64,000 bases of DNA from Patiria miniata (lineage: Eukaryota > Echinodermata > Asteroidea > Valvatida > Asterinidae). Location: contig NW_024037059.1 in assembly GCF_015706575.1 (NCBI RefSeq), positions 30,452,129 to 30,516,128 on the forward strand, read 5' to 3'. Below, in pieces: positions 42,721 to 54,712 of the stretch. A program made the translations under genes and the position numbers. The notes beneath the pieces are model-generated. The model searched no databases, was not told the origin of the DNA, and was given only the letters and a program-made list of their open reading frames with translations. Each line of letters begins with the position of its first letter. The stretch's first letter is position 1.

Positions 42721-44640
42721 TCACATCCGCTCAAAGATCTTAACAGAGTGTAGGTCAGCAACAACTACGTCGCCAGCGGGGGTGAATACCATTCCTAACG
42801 GATTGAACAACCCTTGAGCTACCGTTGCTACAAGTGCACCATTTGAATCGTATCGCTGCACTTCAGAGTCTTCCCTTTTTCCAGGATGAACAACAACATA
42901 GATGGTCTCATCATCATCGCACAGGACACCAGCTGGCTTAGCAGCTTTGCCATTCACGAATGTCTTGACACTAAACATCTCTTTACCTTCAAAGTTAACG
43001 CAAAAAAAACTTTGGCCCTCGAAGTTTGCGAAGACTAAACAGCCAAAATTGCTTATTGCCAAGTAATAGTCAACCATGCTATTCAAGATACTTGAAATCA
43101 ATGATCCGTCCAGGTTGTGGACACTGATGAGCTTTCTCCCCCTGTCAGCGACTGCTACTCGTTGACTGTCAACAGCAACACCAGTGAGGTAACTCTCTGA
43201 TTGCCCATCCGCATCGTCAGCCGAAGGCGTAAACTCGCGAACAAACTGGAGCTCATTGTCAAAAACCTTCACTTTCTTTTTGTCCGTGACGAAAAGCAGA
43301 TCATCATGGGTCATGGCAGCGCCAAAAGGAGCTTCCAACTGATGCTTAGCATCTCCCTGAGCGACCGATGTTTTATACTGACCAGTTGAGCTAAACAACG
43401 ATAACCGTTTTAAAATTGTGTCAGTTACTACGATGTCTCCATTTCTGAAACATGCAACAGCCGTGGCGAAGTCAAATTCCTCGTCACCGGTACCTCTTTT
43501 GCCGAACTCTTCCTTTAACTGCCATTTCTCACTGACACAGACCTCCCCAAGATCTGCATCACTCACAACGTCTTGAAATCTGACACCAATGAATGACAGA
43601 CCATAATTCGCCGGTTCACACTTGAGCTCCTGGAATTCCAAGTTGTGCATCACCTTTGGCTTGAGCTCCAAAAGCTCAAAATCATCGGCTTGACTCATCA
43701 AGTCATTTACTGCCGCGATGGTCTGATCTGCGCGTTCCATCTGCTCATGGTTATGCGTGAGCGCCTTTTCGTACTTACTGACTCTCTCCTGACCGATTTC
43801 GTTGACCTTGTCGGTGAGAAGCTTTGCTTTGTTTCTGATTTTAGTGATCTCTGCCTCCGCTTTTGCATCAATATCACTACGAGCCTGAGCCAGTTTCTTT
43901 TGTAATCTATTTTGTGCATGTTGGATTGACTTTTCAGTAGATTTGAAGTGCTGCCTGCTCTTCTCGAACTTCTGCAGTATGTTTTCGACCTCACTGCGGA
44001 AGGACCTGATCAGGTCATCAATGTTTAGGAAATTGTGCTCTGCCGACCGATGACCTAATGCGGCACACATTGAGCAGATTAAGGTGTCGCATGTGTCACA
44101 GAAGAAACACAGAGGATGGTCATGGTGGATCGTACACATTCGGGTGATGGGTTTGCTGTGTTCTGCTGGAGGGATCTTAGATTTGTGCCAATCTCCCAAT
44201 GAGATGATTCGATGGTCTTTGGTGGACTTGACCCTCTCATGGGCTTTCCGGCATTCCTGGCAGAGGTTATCACTACAATCAAGACACCTCCAAATGACCT
44301 CCTTGCCTTCTCCGCAGTCACATGTGGCGGTAGGTGCCGATGCATCTCCTAATACTGCCTCCTGTTGTTTGACCTCATCGACAAGAGAACTAAGAAAGAA
44401 AGACGAAGAAAGACTCTGCAATCCTCCATCAGGAACTTGCGTCTCTCTCCTGCAGACTGGACATGTTATCTTCTCTGCCCCTGGCTTCTGTTTGCTCATC
44501 ATCTCTTCCAGACACTTCAGACAAAAGCTGTGCAGACAGTCCAGCATCTTGGGATCCTTGAAACGACAGCAACAGATCGGACATTCCAGATGTCCCTGGC
44601 TGATCTTGTCCAAGACAGTTCTGGCTGCAGCCTCCGCCAT
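42721..44640 (-). CDS. TRIM copy d: RING/2xB-box/coiled-coil/NHL E3 ubiquitin ligase, 639 aa
   Basis: An intact single-exon gene starting MAEAAARTVLDKISQGHLEC. All eight RING ligands are present (CPIC, CLHSFC, KC, CPVC), then a B-box-like cluster (CDCGEGK...CLDC...CQEC), a canonical B-box2 (CTIHHDHPLCFFCDTCDTL then ICSMC...H...H) and a coiled coil. A six-blade NHL region ends VVVADLHSVKIFERM. One residue is missing relative to the others (LEFQELKC, Lys lost). The RING and B-box half is closest to copy c (HERVKSTKDH, DWHKSK, QSLSSSFF), the last blades are closest to copy b (TPAGDVVVADLHSV), and the coiled coil shares VENILQKFEKSRQHFKS with copy e. Such patchwork indicates gene conversion. It is positionally the counterpart of copy 0. 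Confidence 0.9.
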   Translation of the reverse strand: MAEAAARTVLDKISQGHLECPICCCRFKDPKMLDCLHSFCLKCLEEMMSKQKPGAEKITCPVCRRETQVPDGGLQSLSSSFFLSSLVDEVKQQEAVLGDASAPTATCDCGEGKEVIWRCLDCSDNLCQECRKAHERVKSTKDHRIISLGDWHKSKIPPAEHSKPITRMCTIHHDHPLCFFCDTCDTLICSMCAALGHRSAEHNFLNIDDLIRSFRSEVENILQKFEKSRQHFKSTEKSIQHAQNRLQKKLAQARSDIDAKAEAEITKIRNKAKLLTDKVNEIGQERVSKYEKALTHNHEQMERADQTIAAVNDLMSQADDFELLELKPKVMHNLEFQELKCEPANYGLSFIGVRFQDVVSDADLGEVCVSEKWQLKEEFGKRGTGDEEFDFATAVACFRNGDIVVTDTILKRLSLFSSTGQYKTSVAQGDAKHQLEAPFGAAMTHDDLLFVTDKKKVKVFDNELQFVREFTPSADDADGQSESYLTGVAVDSQRVAVADRGRKLISVHNLDGSLISSILNSMVDYYLAISNFGCLVFANFEGQSFFCVNFEGKEMFSVKTFVNGKAAKPAGVLCDDDETIYVVVHPGKREDSEVQRYDSNGALVATVAQGLFNPLGMVFTPAGDVVVADLHSVKIFERM

Positions 44641-44717
44641 ATTTCAGATGTGACCTGATCAAAACAGAACAAACCCGTGTCTGAAAAAGCTCAAAATTAT
44701 AACAAACAAGTGATTGC

Positions 44718-45175
44718 CCCATAGAGCTGTGCATCAGAGCCGGGTACCCGAGTACCCGACCGTTAATGTCAGGAACCAGTTCCAGATTATGGAATCGAGT
44801 ACCCATAACCAACTTTGCAAATTACTTGGTAACTTTTCAGTCAATGAAATAGTGTTTTGAATGTCAGTGGGAACATTTCAAAATAAAGAACAGGATACAT
44901 GGAAAACCAAAACCAATTTCACGTTTTATGATGCTTGCGAAAGTTGTAGTTTTCACCACATAGCTACAGAGCACATGTATACACCCTATCTAGCCGTATT
45001 GTCGCAACGATGCGGTAGTCTAGTACTATCATGCGGACCTTTATGAACAATCTGAACAGCAACTTCCCAGATTTGAATGTTTGGCTTGGGTTTCTTTAAC
45101 GGGTACCTGGGTACCCGTATTTTTTTCAATAGGGTACCCGGTTCCTTTACTGCCCGTAAGTGCACACCCCTATGC
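44718..45175. mobile_element. hAT-like element upstream of TRIM copy d
   Basis: TAGAGCTGTGCATCAGAGCC at the left and AAGTGCACACCCCTATG at the right, with GGGTACCCGAGTACCCGACC inside. The TATA-like TGTTATAATTTTG is kept between it and the ATG. Confidence 0.65.
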
Positions 45176-45359
45176 CCACATTTCTTTTACCGCACACCGT
45201 ACCAGCCTGGAAATCTAAATGTAACAGGAGATTCATTTGTATACATTGACTGCATGCTAACTCATTGGGAGTTAGAAATAATAAAATGGGAGTATAGGCC
45301 CTAATATGTAAAACAGGACCAAAGATAAACACTTACATTTCAGACTTCGACTCAGAAAA

Positions 45360-46322
45360 CAGAGATGAAACTGGCATGTGGCAAAAAAATCGGAAAAAAG
45401 GCCGAACAAAAATACGTGTCCGAAATCTGGGCCGCGCTGCCATTACACACATATACATGCATGTACAATACACTTCATGCCCAATTTCCGGACACCAACT
45501 CCTGCTTTATTTTTTATTCAAACAAAATTTTACGATGAAAAAAAAAATGGTCAGCATTTTCATTGCATAAAATGCCTGAATTACGGTTAGAGTAATGGAG
45601 TCATCAATAAAGAAGTTCACTTCTTACTTGAGAAAGTCGAGGGAAAAGTCCGAAAGACAAGGGCACCGTTCATGGTGCTTCAATCATGTCCATGATTCAA
45701 CCACTTGCATTCATGCATGGGAAAAAAATCAGGCATTACCGTCTTTCTCTTCCAACAAATGCCAGTGAAATGTTTCGCTAATGCTCTCTTCGCTATCCTC
45801 GAGATATTCATCATGATTTTTAAAGCATTGCATTTTGTACAACTGAATCTGAAACCTCCGAAAATCGCACAACATAATGATTTTATCCACAGGATCCTTC
45901 ACAAGGCTACCCGTCCCGGCCGGCCATGTGCTAGCGGACGGTACGGTGGTGCGGTACGTACGCACGCTGGTACCATTGCATATTCGCACGCACGTGCGAC
46001 ACAGTGATTTTTCCATGTCGCCTGTCAATGTTTAACCTTTTGTCCAGCCGGAGAAGGCTCCGATCAGTGTTATGCCCTGTGTTTCTACCGTTGAAACTCT
46101 CCAATAACGACTGGTGAAAGAGATTAAAACTACGTTCGCGATGATTTTAGCACGCCATTTCCATCGACTTTCTTCGAAATTATGATTGAAATAAAATGAC
46201 ATTTTGTGAAAAAATCATCAGAAAATCAAATTTTGTGGGACACACTGTAAAAAAATCAGAAATTTCGTTGGAAAATTCAAAAAGTCGGTTTTCCGATTAA
46301 AATCGGAAAAGTTTCATCTCTG
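45360..46322. mobile_element. hAT-like element, 963 bp, CAGAGATGAAACT ends
   Basis: CAGAGATGAAACT at the left and AGTTTCATCTCTG at the right. The flanks TCAGAAAA and CAGAAAAG are a near 8-bp duplication. Empty paralogous sites with TTCAGAAAAG lie near 22625, 29768 and 54930. TCGGAAAA motifs sit just inside both ends. No transposase frame is seen; a GTACG-rich segment lies near 45940-46000. Confidence 0.72.
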
Positions 46323-46863
46323 CAGAAAAGAGAATTCAATATGTTTTTCTCTAAAAAAGTAAAAGCATCATGTTTATTTCAAATGTTTGGTGGGAAGGAA
46401 CACCATCTACTCACTCATCACATTGACTGAAATGCTAAACATTCCTTCTAATCTCATGCATAATTTTCCTGGTAGGCCTATAGGCTATATTTAACATGTT
46501 CAAAAACAAAGTGAATTACTCACGAAAAGAAAAGACTCGTGCAAAATCCAGCCAAAATGCTGTATGTAGGCCCTAATGAACTCACCTACTTCAACTGGAT
46601 CAACAGTTAGCCAAAGTTTTCCACCACAAACATAATACTTTCGCCAAATGTAAAAAAAAAAGTATGGCAAAACTAGTGAACTTGTAAGTTGTAAGCCTTA
46701 GGCTTATAATGTGTACATGTCAGGCCTATACTTTATCCTCATGCAATGAATGGTGCAACAACAGCTAAATTCCTTTACCCAACACAAGAAAAAACAGTCG
46801 CTATTTGTGTCACACAGTGCCATAACAAAGGAACACTATGATCATGGTCTTTATTCAAGTTCA

Positions 46864-47090
46864 AGGCCCACATACGAACAAGCACTGAAAATGCTATTGA
46901 TTCAAGGTTACAGTTCAAACAGGCAACTCTGTCTACGGAAGCACAAAATGGACATTGCACAAATATCAACACTGCATATAGGCCCACATATGAATATACA
47001 AACAAGCACTGAAAATGCCAATGGCGTTGGCAACCTAGCTCTGTCTACGGAAGCACAAAACGGACATTGCACAAATATCACCACTGCATG
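46864..47090. repeat. Local tandem duplication of about 115 bp
   Basis: GGCCCACATACGAACAAGCA...CAAATATCAACACTGCAT recurs from 46981 (GGCCCACATATGAATATAC...), with the GGAAGCACAAAAYGGACATT segment in both. Confidence 0.72.
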
Positions 47091-47566
47091 TGTTTTTATA
47101 ACTCCTGACGCATGTATACATGTTAAGATGCATACCAATACGATTTTATATTTTGAAAGATATGAAAATGGAAAAAGGAGGGTTAAAAATAAGAACTGGA
47201 AACGAGGATGTGTTAAAGTATCCACGATATAAAGTTAAAAATCAGGAAATATATACCCAATGTTTCACGCATGCGTATTATTGAAGTGACTGTTACCAGT
47301 TTTAGTAAGAAAAAAAGCACTTGGTAGGGGTAAGGTGGCTTGGCTTTTTGTTAAATCCTGGACACAACAATAGCCCATTATTTAAAGAACATCAGAGTCC
47401 AGGCACAAATGATCGAGACCCAAGTAGGGTCATTACAGCAAAAATAAAAAGCAGAAAAGCAACCCTTAGTACAACTGGTAGGACAGCCTGTGGCATTATT
47501 CTTTCTCTGACATTGCGCTGTTATTGTGAAGACAACGATAAAAGAAGGCCATTTCCAAAAATGTGT

Positions 47567-47940
47567 CAAATGACACATTTTTGGAAATTTCCGTTAGTAG
47601 TTGGTTTGTAATTGGGCGAATCCGTGAATTGGTGCGCGCAAGCATTTTACACGATGCACACGCGCACGCCATTGCTATCATTTGTCAGTTCAATGTTTGA
47701 CATGCATAGCTCTGCGGCAATTTGTTGAATAAGAAGGTGTCCTGGAATGACACATTTCTGGAAATTTCCGTTAGTAGTTGGTTTGTAATTTGGTAAATCT
47801 GTGAATGGATGCGCACAAGCATTGACACGACACACACACGTGCGAGGTTGCTATCATTCATGGGTTATCGTGTGACATCACATAGCTGCAATCAGCTGAA
47901 TGAGAACTTGCCTCGGCAGATGCTGATTTTGGGCGCAATT
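47567..47940. repeat. Local tandem duplication of about 185 bp
   Basis: GACACATTTTTGGAAATTTC at 47571 and GACACATTTCTGGAAATTTC at 47750 each lead into TTAGTAGTTGGTTTGTAATT and a run of CACACGCGCACG-like sequence. Confidence 0.75.
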
Positions 47941-48118
47941 CAAAATATGACCTGGCAGTTTTTGAATTGAAATTGAGATCCTAGAATATTGTTTCCTCGG
48001 AATACACAGCATTCACAGAGCTAAAACATCATCAAGTTTGTTATTAAGCACCTGTCTTTAGATTTTGAGCACTTTTGTTGCTTCAAATGGGAAAAATTCC
48101 TAAATGACTGTTGGTGTG

Positions 48119-48222
48119 GTAAAACTAGCCGCCTGAGATGATCCATTCAGCGTTCTTTATTCCTGAGGTGACACCCAGGGAGGTGGAATGCTCCATGGAT
48201 CACCGAGGGAGGCTAGTTCACT
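48119..48222. repeat. Unit-boundary foldback
   Basis: AAAACTAGCCGCCTGAGATG at the left and ATCACCGAGGGAGGCTAGTT at the right; it belongs to TRIM unit e. Confidence 0.75.
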
Positions 48223-49590
48223 ACAAGTTTAAAGCAGTCAATATTTGTTTGATAATGCCCCACCCACAGATTCTGCTTGCTTTTGAGAGATAACTGATTA
48301 ATTTTACTGAAATCTCATAAAAATGTACTTCTATTTCAGTATGTAAGTAATTGAACATTTCCTTGCACGTTTGCAATACTACCCCTTCGTGAAATGTTTG
48401 ACCCTAACTTTGAAGCGCGTGGGAACAAAACGTGCAACATGTAAAACCTATAATATGTATGTGCATACAATGCTGTTGCTATGTTGGTTGCTAAGTACAT
48501 AGTACTTTGTCAGCCTTGAACAGTCTTTTTAGTCATTGTATTGTCTTTTTGGCTGCTGTAACGGCAAAAAAAATGGCTCACTAAAAATCATGGTTCAAAT
48601 GATTAGGTCGTCATTTACTTTTAGAAACTGGGACAAAGAAGAAAAGGAATCAATGAAACAAAATAAACTTCTCAAAAATTTAATTAGTCTCATAACAAAA
48701 AAATCTTTCACCTGCAAAAAAAACAATTTAAATCCTTAAATAAAAAGACATTTTACTCAAATACTTCAAAAGAACTCTCAATCTGGATCAAACAACGAAT
48801 AGAAAAACTCAAAAAGGAATTTGCCAAGGAGAAAAATAAACACTTGGATAAAATTTTAGGAGAATAAGAAAAAAAACTAAGGTGTAAAAAAATGGATTGA
48901 TAGAAAAAAATATAAACCAAGGGAACCAAAAAAAACCACATAGCACTATTGGAAAATCATTCTAAAAGCACAAAATGAACTAAAAAAAACAATGAATGGA
49001 CAAGCAAACAAACCCAAGCAGGGAAACCACTCTCCAGGTAGGAGGAAAATAAAAGACTAAAATGTTAACTTGTCTCTCTGCTGGTCTGCTGAACTAAATT
49101 AAATGAGGGTCTATCATGGGGAGGCTTTTATAGGAGGAACATGTTTGCTAAAGTAAACGAACAGGGGGACACACTTCCAAGAAAGGGGGGGGGGCATCTA
49201 AACTTCGACCAAAATGATTTTCTTTTCTAAGGGGGGGGGGGGGGGCTACTCTTTTTTAATACACTATGAAAAATCACAAGTGCAACTTGGCCCTGCCACA
49301 TGTGCACGTGGCAAGACAGTAAAAATAGTGAATGCCAAAGATAGAATCTGTGGGTGAGATATAAGAAATTTTGAAATTTTGAAACCTTAGGTCCATTAAA
49401 ATGGAGCACCTTCAATCTATATATATATAGTTTAAAAACCACGTGTAGACAATATTAGCCTTAATGAGACAAGACGGACACATCAGGTGGATGCTTTATG
49501 GTCTTGGTAAAATTTGGGTAAATACAAAAGAGTTTACCAAGACTAACTAGGTTAGCGCCCTCGAGTTGGGTCCACCATACCTCAAAGAGC

Positions 49591-49716
49591 ATAGAGTACC
49601 GAAGTGTGCCGCGTATTCTGGGTCTCGCGCATAGCTAAAGTGTGTGGAGACATCCGCGCACAAACCAGCGCGTGAATCAGAACAAATTCAGCTGACGTCA
49701 GACTTTGGTACTCTAT
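49591..49716. repeat. Short inverted repeat, ATAGAGTACCGAAGT arms
   Basis: ATAGAGTACCGAAGT and ACTTTGGTACTCTAT bracket about 95 bases containing TGACGTCA-like and GCGCG motifs. The counterpart is at 58105-58231. Confidence 0.6.
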
Positions 49717-50666
49717 ACTGACCGGCTGATGAAGGTAAAACTCCTGAATAAGACCAGGAACTTGCTTGCCAAATGTAATTAAAGGAAGAGTAGATCATTT
49801 GCAGCTATCCAAAAAGGAACTGACAAAATTATATTTTATGCATACTTGGTTTAAAGATAGTAATGGCAATAACTCATCATGGGAAAAAGCAGTTGCGTTT
49901 TTAATCTCACTGTACACGACTGGTACCTACATGTACACTTTTATGTACATATCATTATGTAGGCTATAAGCCAACGTCATGTACACTATTCCAGTACCAA
50001 CAATACAAACGCTATTGATTCAAGTTTAGAGTTCAATGAGGCAGTCTGTCCGTGTTTACTACGGAAGCACAACACGGACATTGCACAAATGATTTGTGTG
50101 ATAGGTCGATAGTTTTGTGATCCAAGGAATTAACAAAACATGCAAAAAGTGCAAAGCTTTGAATTGAATATTTACATAGTCACATGCCATTGTGTTTCAT
50201 ATACAGTGAACTTTTACAAAATGAAAATTGGAAAAATTTGCTTCATTAAGATTTAAGACATTTGATATTACCTAATATAAAACTTATGGACTTTTTTTAT
50301 TATTATGACATGCCAAACAGTGATGACCATATTTACAACGTTACAGTAGTAAATTCAATTTTGTGAATTGAATGCCGAATTTTAAGAAGTTATGGTCCCT
50401 TTAATCTTAAAATAGATTTTTAGCAAAAACAGGTAATACTGTTTTTTTTTTCAAGAAACATTCAACCCTTTTCTTTTTCTCAACTTTTTATCCACGATTT
50501 CTTCCACGATTTCTCTTTCTGACTTTATTACTGGAGAGTACACCATAGGCTTACTTACACATTTGTGGGGACCGAAAACGCTGTGGGGACAGCAGAAAGT
50601 GCCCATAACTCGGTCCTAATTTGCCTAACAATAAAAAACTTCCCCATAACGTTGTGTAGGCAAACC

Positions 50667-51156
50667 ACAGAGCTATATTAAATTACTAGAGCGCTAACTT
50701 TGCGTACAAAGTAATGCCTGCTGGGCGCATCCATGTTTGTGCATAAATCTATGGAGACCTAGAAATTTTGTACGGCTTTTGTACGGCTATTTGCATATCT
50801 GCGTTTGTATTCCCTGCAGGTGCGTTATCGAAGCCAATATGCCCAAAACCGACACGCACGATCAGCAAATGAGCGTTGTCATTTTGCTCTACGCAAACAG
50901 TGCAACGCGTGCGCGTATTCGCTACAGATGCTTTTTGCCGTGACATTTTTTTAACTGTCATGACGTGCTTAAGTTGTTTGTGTATGTTCTACTTGCCCTT
51001 TGCATGTAGAGTACACTTTCAAACTTCAATCTATCTAATTTCATTATGTTCTACAAACACGCACATGAATTCAAAATGTCTGGTCCCAGGACGGCTTCAA
51101 AGCGTCTCCGCGCGCAGAATGACGAGTTAGCGCTCTAGTAATTTAATATAGCTCTA
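50667..51156. mobile_element. AGAGCTATATTA element, 490 bp, near-perfect 31-bp inverted ends
   Basis: AGAGCTATATTAAATTACTA then GAGCGCTAACT at the left; the exact inverse ends at 51155. The interior has GCGCAACGCGTGCGCG-like CpG-rich sequence. Flanks compared with the empty sites near 42475 and 26885 do not give a clear target duplication. The family recurs at 60113-62672 and in rearranged form at 38945-39705. Confidence 0.75.
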
Positions 51157-52226
51157 TGGGGCCAACGCACATGCCGAAATGCAATGAGGGAGATTAACTG
51201 ATAACACACCAATGTTACCAGTTAATCCAATTTCGAACGGGTTTTACAATCTGGGTAGATATTATAATTTCAGGAATGTAGCAGATCTAAATAGCCCTGG
51301 TTCAACTACAACAGGTAATGTTCTGCGGGGCCTTCATTACAAATCATTACAAAGTAAATTGCCATCCTCCATACATACGACCAGCATTGAAATATGCGCT
51401 GTACTCACACACAGATGGGTACATGTATATAGGCTAATGCATACACCCTCTACTTTCTGAAACTACAACTCCTAAAAGAAACGGGTACTGAAGTTAACAT
51501 AATATCTGTACACCATGTAAATTTAGTATGTCTGCTTGCTGAAGAAACCAAATATTTCCGATTGTGGAAAAATTTGATGTATGTACCCAACAAATTAAAA
51601 CAGCGACAACTTTTGCATTTCGGCTCACTGACTATGTCAGACATCCATTAACAATACATGCTTTTGCGGCGGCTGAGTCGCTCGGCCAGATGGCCTCCGG
51701 GGCGGTCTATTTGCCTGTCACTCAAGAAGCTTATTCATAAAGTAACTGCGCAGCTAGTTGCTGTCAACTCTAGTGAATACTCAAACCAAATTTATAATGA
51801 AATTCTCAAAATGTTGCTGTATGTACCTATGCAATATTCATGAACCATTTATCAATCTGAAGGATTGATCGACTGTATAATCGACTGACGACCCAATTTT
51901 GGCTTGTGTGTGCGCGGGTCGCTCGCACGTGCAACTCGCCGCTAGCTAGCTCTTTACGTACGGTACTACATGCTGATTGGCTAATCATCATTTGTTTAAT
52001 GCGGCTAAATCGGGTCGCTGGTTATAACTAAATGATTATTCATTACTTCCCGAACCACTGCGTGCTATAATTGGCTGTATGTAAATGAAGTGATGATATC
52101 ATAGCTTAAAGTTTGTCACCTAGCCTGTGCATATTTATTGTAATGTGTAAGGCAAATCATTGGATGCAGGTTAGCCCCGGTTCAAGTACAGCGGTTAGCT
52201 TTTTCGGAGGGCCATAATCAAGCAAA
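51157..52226. other. 3' flank of TRIM copy e, partly unit e/f-specific
   Basis: The part from 51320 to 52110 has no match near copies b, c or d but is repeated at 62840-63620 next to copy f. No gene is seen. Standard flank resumes at 52150 with GGTTCAAGTACAGCGGTTAG. Confidence 0.55.
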
Positions 52227-54146
52227 TCACATCCGCTCAAAGATCTTAACGGAGTGTATCTCTGTGACAACTACGTCGCCAGTGGGGGTGAAGGCCATTC
52301 CTAACGGATTGTACAACCCTTGAGCAACTGTTGCTACGAATGCACCATTTGAATCGTAACGCTGCACTGCAGAGCCACCCCTATTGCCAGAATGAACAAC
52401 AGCATAGATGGTCTCATCATCATCACACAGGACACCACTTGCCTTAGCAGCTTTGCCATTCACTAATGTCTTGACATTGAACATCTCTTTACCTTCAAAG
52501 TTGACGCACAGCAAACTTTGGCCCTCAAAGTTTGTGAAGACTAAACAGCCGAAATTGCTTATTGCCAAGTCATAGTCAAGCATGTTATTCGAGATGCTTG
52601 AAATCAACGATCCGTCCAGGTTGTGGACACTGATGACCTTTCTCCCCCAGTCAGCAACTGCTACTCGTTGACTGTCAACAGCAACAGCAGTGAGATTACT
52701 CTCTGATAGCCCATCGGCATCGTCAACCGAAGGTGTAAACTCGCGAACAAACTGGAGCTCAGTGTCAAAAACCTTCACTTTCTTTTTGTCCGTGACAAAA
52801 AGCAGATCATCATTGGTCACAGCAATGCCATAAGGACCTTCCAACTGATGCCTAACATCTCCTTTAGCAACCGATGCTTTATACCTTCCAGTTGAGCTAA
52901 ACAACGATATCCGTTTCATAGTTATGTCAGTTACTAGGATGTCCCCGTTTCTGAAACACGCAACACCCCTGGCGAAGTAAAATTCCTCGTCACCGGTACC
53001 TTCTTTGCCAAACTCTTCCTTTAACTGCCATTTCTCGCTGACACAGACCTCCCCAAGATCTGCATCACTCACAATGTCTTGACATCTGACACCAATGAAC
53101 GACGGACCATGATTCGCTGGTTCACACTTGAGCTCCTTCTGGAATTCCAAGTTGTGCATCACCTTCAGCTTGAGCTCCAAAAGCTCGAAATCATCGGCTT
53201 GTCTCATCAAGTCATTTACTGCCGCGATGGTCTGATCTGCGCGTTCCATCTGTTCACGATTGTTCATCAGCGCCTTTTCGTACTCACTGTCTCTCTCCTG
53301 ACCGATTTCATCGACCTTGTCGGTGAGAAGCTTTGCTTTGTTTCTGATTTTAGTGATCTCTGCCTCCGCTTTTGCATCAATATCACTACGAGCCTGAGCC
53401 AGTTTCTTTTGTAATCTTTTTCGTGCATGTTCGATTGACTTTTCAGTAGATTTGAAGTGCTGCCTGCTCTTCTCGAACTTCTGCAGTATGTTTTCGACCT
53501 CACTGCGGAAGGACCTGATCAGGTCATCAATCTTTAGGAAATTGTGCTCTGCCGACCGATGATCTAATGCGGCACACATTGAGCAGATTAAGGTGTTGCA
53601 TGTGTCACAGAAGAAACACAGAGGATGGTCAGTGTGGATCGTACACATTCGGGTGATGGGTTTGCTATGTTCTGCTGGTGGCATCTTTGATTCCTGCCAA
53701 TCTCCCAATGAAATGATTTGATGGTCTCTGGTGGACTTGACCCTCCCATGGGCTTTCCGGCATTCCTGGCAGAGGTTATCACTACAATCAAGACACCTCC
53801 AAGTGGCCTCCTTGCCTTCTCCACAGTCACATATGGTGGTAGGTGCCGATGCTTCTCCTAATACCGCCTCCTGTTGTTTGACCTCATCGACAAGAGAACT
53901 AAGAAAGAAAGACGAAGCTAGACTCTGCAATCCTCCATCAGGAACTTGCGTCTCTCTCCTGCAGACTGGACATGTTATCTTCTCTGTCTCTGTCTTCTGT
54001 TTGCTCATCATCTCTTCCAGACACTTCAGGCAGAAGCTGTGCAGACAGTCCAGCATCTTGGGATCCTTGAAAAGACAGCAACAGATCGGACATTCCAGAT
54101 GCCCCTGGCTGATCTTCCACACTGTTTTGGCTGCAGCCTCCGCCAT
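52227..54146 (-). CDS. TRIM copy e: RING/2xB-box/coiled-coil/NHL E3 ubiquitin ligase, 639 aa
   Basis: An intact single-exon gene starting MAEAAAKTVWKISQGHLECP. Like copy a it has Trp where other copies have Leu-Asp (KTVW versus KTVLD), a shared 3-base loss that groups their 5' ends. The RING, B-box-like cluster, B-box2, coiled coil (VENILQKFEKSRQHFKS) and NHL propeller are complete; the end reads VVVTEIHSVKIFERM. Sequence differences from the other intact copies concentrate in blade loops (for example TDITMKRISLF, VHSGNRGGSAVQ). The likely role is ubiquitin ligase with propeller-mediated target binding; the target is unknown. Flanks match unit f closely. Confidence 0.9.
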   Translation of the reverse strand: MAEAAAKTVWKISQGHLECPICCCLFKDPKMLDCLHSFCLKCLEEMMSKQKTETEKITCPVCRRETQVPDGGLQSLASSFFLSSLVDEVKQQEAVLGEASAPTTICDCGEGKEATWRCLDCSDNLCQECRKAHGRVKSTRDHQIISLGDWQESKMPPAEHSKPITRMCTIHTDHPLCFFCDTCNTLICSMCAALDHRSAEHNFLKIDDLIRSFRSEVENILQKFEKSRQHFKSTEKSIEHARKRLQKKLAQARSDIDAKAEAEITKIRNKAKLLTDKVDEIGQERDSEYEKALMNNREQMERADQTIAAVNDLMRQADDFELLELKLKVMHNLEFQKELKCEPANHGPSFIGVRCQDIVSDADLGEVCVSEKWQLKEEFGKEGTGDEEFYFARGVACFRNGDILVTDITMKRISLFSSTGRYKASVAKGDVRHQLEGPYGIAVTNDDLLFVTDKKKVKVFDTELQFVREFTPSVDDADGLSESNLTAVAVDSQRVAVADWGRKVISVHNLDGSLISSISNNMLDYDLAISNFGCLVFTNFEGQSLLCVNFEGKEMFNVKTLVNGKAAKASGVLCDDDETIYAVVHSGNRGGSAVQRYDSNGAFVATVAQGLYNPLGMAFTPTGDVVVTEIHSVKIFERM

Positions 54147-54227
54147 ATTTCAAGTGTGACCTAATCAAAACAGAACAAACCTCCGTGTCTGAAAAAGCTC
54201 AAAATTATAACAAACATGTGATGGCCC

Positions 54228-54712
54228 CGTATGGTTGTGCATCAGAACCGGGTACCCAAGTACCGCCGAAAGTTAATCTCAGGAACCGAATCCAGATTAT
54301 GGAATCGAGTACCCGTAATCAACTTTGCAAATTATTTAACTTCTCAGTCAATGAAAAAGAAATGTTTGAAAGTCTGTTGGAAAATTTCAAAATGAACAAC
54401 AGGATTCATGGAAAACCAAAACCAATTTCACGTTTTATGATGCTTGCAAAAGTTGCAGTTTTCACCACATAGCTAAAGAGCTCACTGTATACACCCTATC
54501 TAGCCGTATTGCCGCACCGATGTGGTAGTATTATCATGCAGACCTTTATGAACAATCTGAACAGCAACTTCCCAGATTTAAATGTTTGGCTTGGGTTTCT
54601 TTAACGGGTACCCGGGTACCTGTATTTTTTTTTCAAATGGGTGCCCATATTTTTTTCAATAGGGTACCCAGTTACTGTACTACCCATAAGTGCACACCCC
54701 TATGCCCTAACC
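54228..54712. mobile_element. hAT-like element upstream of TRIM copy e
   Basis: TATGGTTGTGCATCAGAACC at the left and AAGTGCACACCCCTATG at the right, with GGTACCC repeats at both ends. The TATA-like box lies between it and the ATG, as in the other units. Confidence 0.62.
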
